DNA of 64,000 nucleotides from NCBI GenBank assembly GCA_030620095.1, contig JAUTXW010000868.1, forward strand, positions 496,001 to 560,000. Direction: 5' to 3'. The translations under genes were made by a program, and so were the position numbers. The DNA comes from Kuschelorhynchus macadamiae (taxonomy: Eukaryota; Arthropoda; Insecta; Coleoptera; Curculionidae). Shown in pieces: positions 36,379-48,300 of this stretch; positions within the stretch are counted from its first letter, which is position 1, and each line of letters opens with the position of its first letter. The notes beneath the pieces are model-generated. The model was not told the DNA's origin and ran no database searches. It was given only the letters and a program-made list of their open reading frames with translations.

Positions 36379-39300
36379 CTGTAAAAATATGTGATATTGT
36401 CAATTATGTTTACCAGCATAATGCATTTTATACAAAAACAATGGCTTTCTCAAGTGGAGGTTTATATGCAAAAAGATAAAATAAATGTAACATGTTTTAC
36501 CACTTTCTAAAAATATTAATAGTTTCTAATTTAAAAACATTTTTCCGCTTTTAAAAAGCTGTCTTACCCTTTGAGGAGTACTATGAGTAGTCGAATTTTT
36601 TTTTAAAGATAGATAGATTTAAATATAAGCCTTGTGGAAATACAAAATATTTCGTATCTTTTAGGGACAATTTAATCCCCTAGAGCTACCCTGTATAGTG
36701 GAAAACATGTTTTATATACATATTAAGAAACAAAAGATATTTGAATTGCTTAATCGTTTTTCCTTCCCTCTTAAGAGGGAAGTCTCCTAATCGGAAATAA
36801 TCATCCTTCGAGATTTATGCACATTTTTGCATTTTAGGATCAAAAATCGAGAATCATATCAACATCTAATGTCAATCAGAACATACTAGTTTCTCCTGAA
36901 ATCAGATATTTCCTGTAACCAAAGAGTAATAACTCAATGCCAATGCCTGTTACACATTTATTTTCCTAAAATTAACTTTAGTACTAAAAATTAATAAGTA
37001 CTCTTAAGGTAGTTATGCAGTATGGACAATTTGATAGTTAACGCGTTTTTTGAAATACGTACATAGTTTAAATCTGGATTGGCAGTGCTGATGTGTTTAA
37101 CAGTACACGTACTTTTTAAGTGAATGCATCATAATTTAACATTCTTTATAAGATTTTTACAAAATGAAAAATAAAAATTATGAGGATTACAAACTTCAAA
37201 AACTATCATTCAACGATTAAAAGTCCGACAGAAGGGAAAATATTGGGGGGGGGGGTAATAAATAAGAAAAACCCAACTGACAACTAAAAAAAAAGTCTGC
37301 ACTTGTTAAGCTAAATAGCCAAAAAAATCATTCTCATATTTTGTTTTCTCAGAAAGAAATTATTTTAAATTAACTGAAAACTGAAATAATTCCATAATAA
37401 AATAAGAATTTGCCAACAGAATACAATACAAGGAGGGGGGGGGACGTAATCATGAAAAAATCACCCTTTGAGATTTTTTCTGATATTAATTTTTCAGGGT
37501 TCCTACATATCAGTCCCTAAATGTTTTATGTGCTCTCAATTCCGTCGATCTGTCTGTGTGTCAGTATATATGTCGGCGGTATAGCTAAAAATTCCTTCCC
37601 AGATTAACTCCATAGGGATAACATGGTAATATTTTGGAAAAAAACCAATATGACAAACAAAATGGCGGCCTAGTAAAATGTTAAAAAAAATGTACTGATA
37701 AAATTTTTTGGTACAAATCAAAAAGGGCAAAACAAAATGGCGGCCTATTAGAATGTTTAAAAAAATCTGTCTGAAAAAACTTTTTATTCGATTGGGTCCA
37801 AATAGTGTGTTAGAATTATTTGTGATATAGAGATAAATTGGTAAAATTCTGGTACGAATTTAAAAAGGGGGAACAAAAAAAATGTTCGAAAAATCAGCGT
37901 ACGTATTTATTCAATTGACATCAAATTTTGCACAAAAATTAGTACAACGTAGATAGAAACAAAATATGGTACGAATCCAATATAGGGGACAAGAATGTTT
38001 GAAAAACATTTTTTTTTACCCAGAAACTGAAAACCAAAAAAAAAGTAGGCAGTTTCATATAGCACACAGGCTTATACCCTTCTTCGTACAATGCAATATT
38101 ACGTGAACTCCGAAGTTCAGAATCCGCCGACGTAGATTTCAAGTAATTTTGTCATCGATTCATATTACCCCTCCTTGTACACGCGCTTGATAGGGACATA
38201 CTTCACTATTCCTAATAAAAGGAAATATCGCAAAGGTGTAGAAGGAAGAGCCATGTGCAATTATTGTTTAAAAAATGGACTTTAAACTTATTTTCGTTTA
38301 ATAAAGCCTCCTATATTATTGGCTAACACAAAATGTTTAAATGTAACTTCAGTGACTGCTTCAGTGAATTAGCACACTTTTATATTGATGTACATGTTTA
38401 CGAAATATTCTCAAAAATGTCATTTCTGGGGGTTATGAGGAAGGGATTAAAAATTAAAAAATCCTTAAAACATCATTTGATAATTATTTAAATTGCTGAA
38501 ATTTAGATCTTAGGGAGTGGAGGTGCTCAAGGCCCCCTCACATGAAATATCATTTTATTATTTTATCTATTATTGTTATTATTAGGTAGGATTATTCGCT
38601 TAAGTATACTGACGGTAACTGTGGAACACCCCCCGGTCTTCTAATTCGCCTGCATCTTCCTTTTTTGTCCCTCGCAAATCCACTGGCACATTTCCTATAA
38701 CTTGCTAGTTCTCCTTGTAAAACTGCGCTGTTTACTTCAGCCTGCACATCTTCACTTGGAACGATACCTGCTGGAACTGATGCTGCTTCTACAGTTGGGG
38801 TGGGGGCTTCAAGAATTTGCACCTTTATTTTTCCAGTTGATTCTGTAACAGGAGATTTTGGAGGCAAAGATGATGTAGTTGAAGGGCTAGATACAAAATC
38901 GATAGAACTTTGTGAACTAGATGATGAATTATTGGTGCTCAATATTTCATTCGGAGAATTATCAGACACAATTCCACTATTGTCATTGATACCTGGATCC
39001 TTATTGGGTGTGCCACTGTCTGTGATGTTTTCAATATTTGTAGGTTCCTGTACAACTACTTCTATGGGATAAGGATGTAAATTGCTTGATTTATTGTAAA
39101 AAATTGGATTGGGATTCTCAGAAATAGAAACTACTAAGGGTTTATTATTATTAATATCTGTAGTTGGAATTGAAGGGATCTTGCTAGTACTGGAAGGTAA
39201 ATTTGCAGTTGTCGAAGAAGGAGGAGTTGTTGAAGTTGGCTTTGATGTACTTCCAGATGGTTTTATTGTAAAATCCGAGTAATCGTAGTTATAGTCGTAA

Positions 39301-42300
39301 TCCTAAAAAAGAAAATTCAATTGCCATGAAAATGGTTTGATTTTTATTTCATCTTACAAATAATAATAGTGGCACTAATTTTAAATTAATTTAGAGGGGC
39401 ATGCTATAATAAAATATAATATAAAAAAGGACGACAACCAATAATTATCAACTGATGACTAAAAAAAATCCTCGCTTTAAACTTTTCCCCCGACCGATGG
39501 CCCCGGAGCATGAATATAGATAGATATAAATGAATGATGTTAAAACATACCTTTTGTACCTTTGATAATTTTTTTTTACCTAGGAACCGAACCTCATTCT
39601 GAGATAACCCTGGCTAAACCGGGACGGGTGGTAACCTTATATAAATGTAATGTTTAAAACAAAATTAAAAAAAGTCATGGACCATATGGGACTCGTTAAA
39701 AACTTTTTTACTAAAGAAGGAACTAAGAAGGGATAGAAAATGAAAAAAATAATTAATTTTTTTGGTTGTCATTAACATAAGTTAAGTTATTATGGGGAAA
39801 GTTGCCCTTTAACCCCACCGCGCCTCACCTCTTTCAAATAACGTCCATATAAATAAATTCCAAAGAAATATTTTTTACAGTTATTTACAAAAATAAAAAA
39901 AAAACTCGTTAGCAGAGAAGCTCTTTAAGAAAATGATTGTGTCTGGTGTCAAGCGTTTGACCTCATTTCATTTCATATTATACTCATTAGTAAACACATA
40001 TTAACTTTATTGTGTCAAGTTGGGAAAACATTTTCAATAATCTCATGTTAATGTTTTGTTGTGAGCTGTAGTTGTGCCATCCAAGATCCTCAGTTATAAT
40101 AGTTATCCAACAGTCCTTCAAAATAAAACAGTCCTTTTGTAAGTTACGGCTCAACTTTCTTTTAACTGAAAGGTAGGATATATTCTCAAATTTTTTTTTT
40201 CAATTTTCAAACGTTACTCAAAAATTGAAAGAGAAATGTAATTTAAGTTTCTCGGGGTAGTGGCTTTAAAATATCAGGCTAACCAACATAAAAATATTAA
40301 ATCATTATTTCTTAAACCATCATGGCCTCTCTTCGTGGCCTATTTTTTTCGTGATTAAAGCAAAATTTTAATATAATACACAAAATAAATAAAAAAATTT
40401 AGGTTATATAATCATTATTATAGTAATTGCTATTGAGTGAATGTATTAACCAGTAAGTTTTAGGAAAAAGAAAGGTGAAAATAGTGAAAAGTGATGTGGA
40501 ATAATGTTAGGGTGGATAACTCAGAAACGAAAAATCTGATTTCGAATTCGTGATCAACGGCCGACATCTACCGGTGTACCAAAAATTGGTGATGGTAAGT
40601 GTAAGTTTTCGCAGAGATTTTTTTTTAACTACTGCATACAAAAGACTTTATAGAAAGCCAAAAAAAAATTTTGTGAATATATTACATTTCAGCTAAAAAC
40701 AAAGTTGAAAAGTAAATAAATAAATACAATAAAAAAGAACAAATTCAGCAGGATTTGTTTTAATTTCCACATTCAGAAGGCTTTATAAGAGATAAGTTAA
40801 GACCTAAAAAACTTTTAAAAAACTCACTTTAAGCTTAGTAATTTAGAATTTGAACAATGGTTAGATTTCCAAAGAAAAATGTTCGTAGTTATCGATGCTA
40901 AATTTTTGAAGAAACTGTGTTCACTTAAAAACAAACTGAGAAAGTTAAAACCACAAAAACAAATTTCTTCGGAAGTCGAGAACATTGTAGAAAATCTTTC
41001 TTCTCAATCCTTTGATAATAGAGAAATCGCCCTTTTGAATAAAGGTTTGAAAAGTAAAAAATAGTTTACCAACTATTATAGCGAATATTGAAACTTCCAT
41101 TTAATACGTGCCAGAGTCAACTAAGGGATTCATTAGTGAGGCTTGCAGAAATCAAATCTCAAAAAACGTTGTTAACAACAAGTGAAAATATGTTCCTCGT
41201 TAAAATACTGGAGTTATCCAGGGACTGAAGAAAAAAGAATGTTTTTATTTAAAAGCTGACAAAAGTATAACAACCTTATACTAGACAAAACAAATTATTT
41301 TGAAAGAGTAGATAATTTGATTCAAACTGTCCTTTAAATTAATTTAATTGAGAAAAACCCGTTATCAAAAATGATAACAGAAGTAAAAAGTACCTTAAAA
41401 CAGTGTAAAAACCTTGTCTCAGATAAAGTAAAATTCAAACTAACACCAACGCTAACACAACATATACTATACTATCTCAACTGTATTGCCTTCACAAAAT
41501 CCATAAACCTGGGAAGTCCATAAGACCTATTGTTTCAGCTGTTGGATCACCAAAGTATAATACATACACACTTCACTAGTAGAAGAGTTCAGCAAATTAA
41601 ATATCTCGTACGATAACTCTGAGGTTTCTAACTCGTTAGAATTCTTAGATAAAATTAAGAATGTTCACTTAAAAGAAGGTAAAATTTTAATATCTTTTGA
41701 TGTAAGCTCATTGTTTCCTAGTGTACCCATACCACTAGCTTTAGAGTACCTAAAGGAACTATTTGAATTCAGTAATTTGAAGAAAGAAATTATTGATGAA
41801 TATTTGGTTCTCACAAAAGTATGTATAAATCAACATTTTTTCAGTTCAACAATAAATATTATAAACAACTTGAGGGAACTGCGATGGGCAATTGCTTATC
41901 TCCGTTCCTTGCAAATTTGTTTATAGGTAGATTAGAAACCCAATTAAAAAAGAAACTCAAGTATTTCCCAAGGGTGTGATATAGATACGTAGACAACATA
42001 TGTGCTATTTTTTGATAATAAAACAGAAAATTTCTTAGAAACATTAAACAATAAATATCCTTCCATTAATTTTATGTACGAAAAGGAGAACAATGGGCAA
42101 TTAACTTTCCTCGACACGTTAGTTATTAGAAATAACGATAAATTAGGATTTGATATTTATAGGAAATTTACTAATACTGATAGGTATATAACATCCGACT
42201 CATTTCATTGCCATCAACAGAAAATGGTAGCATTTCATTTCTTAACTCACAGGTTAGTCAATTTTCCGTTAAGTAAAGAACGTTTTAACAATGAAATGAA

Positions 42301-45300
42301 TCGGATTGAAAATATAGCTAAAAGTAATGGATATAATGATCATTTTGTACATAAATTAGTAAACAGACATAAGCATAAGAAAACGTTAAAAGATGCCATT
42401 ATTCTTCAAGCACCTGAGGCTCCCAAAAAGTTCATAGTAATCCCAGATATACGAGATGTCTAGAAAAAGTATTTAAAAACGTAGGTTTTAGAGTAGCCTA
42501 CAAAACGGAGAACAGTTTGAAAAATCTCCTTTGAAACCTTAAGACAACGTCGATTTAAAGGAGAGAAGTGGCATCTATGAAATTAGCTGTAATGACTCCA
42601 ATCTAAAATATGTTGGGCAAACTAATCGCTCCATAAACATTCGATTTAAAGAACACATAGCACATTTAAGATACGGAAAAACAGAAAAGGCAAGCGTTGC
42701 CCAACATGCTTTGGAAAATAATCACCAAATAAGAATAAATAATCTTAAGTTGGTTAAAAATGTATCTAATAATAGATTATTGGAAGCATTTGAGAGTATA
42801 AAAATAGTCAAATGCGGTAAGAAAACAAGACAGAGGGCCTATTCCCTATAGTCCTCACTATTGTTTACTTGACAACGGTACAGTCGAGTGTAACCAAGTG
42901 TGACCCCATTTACCTATAAATAGTCTCGGTTGGGATAAGTTACCGTAGTTTATATCAACTCCTGATGATGCTAATTTGGTTAGCGAAACGCGCGTCCAGA
43001 ACGTAACAAGTTGTGGTGTAGTGTGGATAGAACTCTTGTATTTTGATATTTCAATTAAGAGAAAGATAAAAAATAAATAAAATAAAAATTGATAGTTTTC
43101 GCTTAGAATTTTTTTAATTACAACATTCAGGAGGCTTCATAGAAGCTAAAACAAAAATGTTTGTGAATATATTACATTTCAGCGAACAGTTGCCCCAAAA
43201 AATCTATATTAAGAACCTATATTTCAAAATAACAGATAAGAACCTATATTTCAAAATAACAGAGTAAAGTACCGGAATCATTAAAGGTAGAACAAAATTG
43301 TGTAAGAAAAATTACAATTTAAAAGTTGTAAAATTTCAGGTAAAAAAATTACATCGTAGGTACCGAGTATTTCCTCCTAAATCGCTACCCCAAATATTGT
43401 TTTACTTTTAAGACATAAAAAAAATGGTGTGGGAGTTTTGCGTATAGTTTCTAGAAAGTTATTATATTTATAATTATTTAGTACACAGGATGTCACAAAA
43501 ACTGTGTGGCAGACCTAACATACATTTATTTAAATGGATCACCCTGTATATTACATGATCATCAAATGAGTCTTTACTTGTTGATTATAAATGTACCAAG
43601 CAATGCATTCTTATAGACACCACTTTGCAGTAGAAAGTTTTTCTCTCTCTAACAAATATATAGCTTTTTAAGGCAGGGTTTTAATCACATTTCTAGGTAG
43701 TCTGAAGATAAAAGTATTATGGTCAGTATATTTATAATCAGCAATTCGCGACCCATTTGATATATAGGGTGTTGCATTTAAAAATGTTCACAAAAATAAA
43801 AGGCAAGAAAAAACCAATAATTTCTAAATTATCGTAGATAGAGCAAAATTGTTTAATTCAAAAATATAGGGCAGACTATTACCTAAAAAAATGATTTATG
43901 TTTTTTTCTGCAGTCCTAATAGTTTTTGCAAAAATTGGGTTTCAAAACAAGTTTTTTGAGGGTTTGTTATGTTATATAGCTACGCAGGTATTTTTCCAAA
44001 TTCATTTGGTTCATTTAACTTCAAGTAATTTTTCTCTTGTTGTCAAAAAAAGACAGGAGAGGAAAATCAATGATAACTTTAAATTAATTTATCTCGAATA
44101 CTATTACATTTTTTAGTAAAACAGTCTTGTTCTATCTGCAATATATTGGACGAAAACAGTTTTTTTTTTGGAAATTTTTTTTGAATAGCTCTTTAAGAAG
44201 TATCATTTGCAAAAAAAATTATGCAGTTTTGTATTTGTCACTCCCTTGATTACTGATTACAAAAAACCCTTTAAATTTTATATCTGACATTTTTTTTTAT
44301 TTTTAAAAATTAAACCAATTTTGGGGGTGGCAAATTATGGCCCCTCAACCTATGTGTTTTAAAATATGTTTTTACTAGAAGGTTTTGTTTCAACATTCGG
44401 TCATTAATTTCAAATATGATTAAATTTGTATTAAGTTCTTGCGTCCTAATAAAAAATAAGGGTAGTTTTAATAATGTTACGGATTTATAATGGTAATTCG
44501 CCATGCATATATTATAATAATAATAAAGTACTTAAGTGTTTAAAAGTTAATTTTCGTCATGTGAATAAATAAAAATGGATTTTTGGCCGAGATCTTCATA
44601 GGTTCATGATTACCTTTGGAGAAGTTTTCGGATCCAAGCTAATATAAACTTTTTTTAATTCCGAATCACCCCCTGAAATTCCGGATCGTCAATTCCGTAT
44701 ACCCTGTATGTAAATATTGACAAAAAATTGATCGAGTTTTGTTTTTCGTCCTTATATGATCTTAAACATTACGAAAAATAATTTTATACCAAAACAATTA
44801 AATGTATCTTACTGTTAACCAAAAAAAATCTCTAATAATCGAATAAGAAGTTAGAAAAAAGTATCTTAGTTACATGAGAGTAATTTGGTTACTTTAAAGT
44901 ATCTAAGTTACTGTATCGTAGTTTCCTTACTTTTTGGCAAAAAGTAACTAGTATCCTAGATACTTTTTAAAAGAAACCGAAACTTAAAAAATATCTTAGG
45001 TACCGAAAAGTATCTTAAATACCGAAAAGTAACTTAGATACCGAAAAGTATCTAAGATACCAAAAAGTCACTAAGTTACCGTGAGATAAGTTCCTTTAGA
45101 CAAGATACCACTTGTTCGAAATGGCGATCGAAGTCATTACTGGTGGCTGGCGGCGTTTTTGTTTTAGTTGTTTTATCTCTGTGACTAGCCTCCCGCCTCC
45201 GATATTCATTCAATCCCGGTTGATTGTTGAACTAGACGCCACTTGCACTTTATTACACATAACTGATGAGTTTCTTAAACTTCTGACCTATTTTTTAACC

Positions 45301-48300
45301 TTAAATAAGCAATTTATTGCAGGGTTTTATTGCAACAACTTTAAAATAGCATACTTTGTGTTTCTATCAGGGTACGATAAATTCCAATTGAGGATAATAA
45401 TGATATTGTTAGACACTGTAGTATTTTACTCGTAAAAGGGAAGTATTGTAATCGTGAAAAATCATCCTCGTGATTTTTTGTTTGTTTTGGAGTCGAAAAA
45501 TAACTGGATAAAATACCTATGTTTTATAAAATTCAATATATACCTCTTCTATTAATCATTTAGTGTATTTTTATGTGTAAGTATGTTGTGGTTACAGGGG
45601 ATTGTATGTTGTATTTATGTTAACTGTCGTAAAACTACCATTGTTGCTAATTCTGGGGTCATAGATGTCTAAACATACATATTTTCCTTTTTCCTAAATT
45701 AATAAAGATAAGAAATTCATTGCCTAAACTAATACGTTGTGAAACTTAATACATTATACACAAAGTAACTAAAAAAAGTATCTTATTAAGTATATTAAAA
45801 AGTAACTTAAGATAAGTATGTAAGTTCCCTTTTATAAAGAGTAACAAGATACCTAAAGTAACTTCAAATACTTTTTTAAAAAGTAACTTATCTAGTAACA
45901 AGATGATTTTCCAAAGTGTCTTTGCCTGCAAGAAGTAATAAAAAACTATAAACTCATTTTATAACTAAAAGACAATCATAAAAACCAAAAAAGAAAAATA
46001 GTTAAATAACCACCTAGGTATTTGTTTTCGGTTTGCATTTACATCACCCTTTAATTTAATTACAGTTTTTTCCTGTGTTATAGGTAGCCCTTGGTATTTG
46101 TTGAATTTAAAAAAATATCTTTTAAAACTAACCTTACGTTATAACCTATCAGGACTATGCTAGAACAATAAGCATTTAATTATAAAATTTCAAAAAAAAA
46201 GTTTTGGCAAACCTATTAACTTCCCCATATATGTATGTACGTCACTGGTTTCTCCAATTGAGATTTATATGTAAAAAATATAATAAAGTTTTTATATTTT
46301 GCCGTCTTTTTAAAATATTATTAATTTATTAAAATTTAACGTTTTACACCCTTTCGAAAAAAATAATATTTTAATTTTGTTTTTAGGGAGCCGTTTCACC
46401 TTCTTATATTGATCCTCTATAAAGGAACAATTGCTTATGTCTCCAAAAAGAGACAATAAATTTGCGCCGTATTTTACCGTTTTCTAAAAAAGCTGAGTAT
46501 TATGGAATTAAAAAAATATGTGCACTTTTAAGGGGCCCTTGTATTCCAGAAATTTCATATGCTACTGGACGGAGGGACAAGCGAATTTTTGGGTAAAATT
46601 TAACTTCGGATATTTTTAAAACCAGGAGAAATATTAAGATCAGGTTTTCAGCTATGTTTTGCAAATTTTACTGCAGGTTACCAATTTTGAACGTGAAACT
46701 TACTTAAGCTTAAACATTTTTTAATATTTGATTTGTTCCAAAAATTTTCAAAACAATTTTTGACAAAATCAGCTTAATATTTGATAAAATTTTAAAAAAC
46801 AATTTGAGAAGTTTTTTAAAAATTTAAATTATTTTTTGAGATATTAATTTTTTTTAATTAGATTTTTCTTACATATTAAGCTGTAACTTTTCATTAGTAT
46901 ATTGATGTAAAGCTTTTTGCTAGGGAGCGCTGTCTGGAGTCTGAATCTTTTTTCTTATTCTATAGGGTCTGCATTACTTCGAAAATATAAAGGATGTGCA
47001 AAAATATGTCAAGATTAATTAAAAGTCTAGCAATTCTAATGATCCTGTACGTCTCTTTCAACACCAAAACGACGTTAAATTTAAAAGTATTTGTTTATTT
47101 GGTTGGTTTATACCTGTAAATTCATTATTTTTAAAAATACAGGCTTTGCTTTTAGTGCGTGATTAATTTCGGGGTGATATAGGAGACGTGTAAGAGGCTG
47201 CCATTGAATTCGATTTAAAAATATCAATTTTAAACTTAAGGCATGCCTATCACTCCCTAAGATGTAATTTTTTTATGAAAAACAATTAAAATTAACTAAG
47301 ACCCAGTAAACTAACCCCGCTAACTTCTATAACAAAATTCCTGTTTTATACAAAAAAACTATTAATAAAATACTTGTTTTAGTGAATTCAGAATAAACTG
47401 TAGAACACTTCGATTAAAAAGTCGTTTTGGGTACTAAGAGAATTTTTTTATTTCTTTCACTTCTCGTTTAATCAGAAGAGCATTTTACTCCAATATTTTT
47501 AATGGTACGTTGTATTTTTTCATCCATCCATTTTAGCCCTAAAATTACGTTCTTAAAGACGTTTCACATGCTAACGTTAATTCTCGAGGTGGCGGTAAGC
47601 TAGCCATTTTTGACAAATCAGGCTAGTTTTTATCTAAAATACATGGTTAACATGTAAGAAATGTTTAAAGAGGTAATTTTACGGCAAAAATGACTAAAAA
47701 AATATACAAGTTGATGTTAAAAATATTGGAGTAAAACAGTAAAACAAGAAATGAAATAAATAAAATTCTATTATTACCCAAAACGATTTTTAAAATGAAG
47801 GGTTCTAAAAAATAAAAAATAGGCTTATTTTGTACTGTTTAAAACAAGTATTTTGTAAAAAGTGACTGCATTTTTTTAATAAAACGGTAATGTTGGGTTT
47901 TTAAAAAATGGCTGTCCAGCCGCCGGTTTGAAAACAAAAGTTAACTTATGATATATCGTTGAAAAGCAAAGTTTAGGGTGAACACAATACTCTATAAAAA
48001 CACAGGGTCCTAATTAAAATAAAAAAAGTACGGTTCACTTAAAACCGGAAGTAACTTTCAATGGTTTTTCATAGAAAATATTCCTCTTATGGAGTTACTG
48101 AAAGGTCTAAAATTTCAAATATATTTTTAAAACAAAAAAAATGGTAGCTTGCTGCATGTCCCCTGTATCGCCCGGTATTGGCAAATTTGGCTCTAAAAGC
48201 AAGACCTGTATTTTTAAAAATAATTAAATTAAAAAGTAAAAATTAGAGTCAGAGCAAAAAAAGCCCGTCTGGAGAAAATGTTCAATACTCTTTAAAACTT

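Larger units (their letters stand above)
40600..43190 (+). mobile_element. Penelope-like element PLE-2 inserted in a short repeat
   Basis: The coding remnant (40840-42851) and hammerhead-like tail (about 42962-42996) are bounded by two related flanks. TTTTCGC..AGA.TTTTTTTTAA ... TGTGAATATATTACATTTCAGC occurs at about 40608-40695 and again at about 43088-43185. Either the PLE landed in a tandem repeat, or these are part of its own terminal repeats. The orientation is opposite to the host gene, whose intron 1 contains it. Confidence 0.72.

Noticed and set aside
38592..38613. TAA at 38592 as the only C-terminus of the secreted protein
   Set aside because: A downstream exon with a good acceptor, compatible phase and overlapping poly(A) signal fits better. 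The TAA is kept only as a possible alternative.
45112..45435. 107-codon plus-strand open frame
   Set aside because: It sits between the AAGTATCTAAGTTAC clusters in a repeat-derived interior and shows no recognisable motif.
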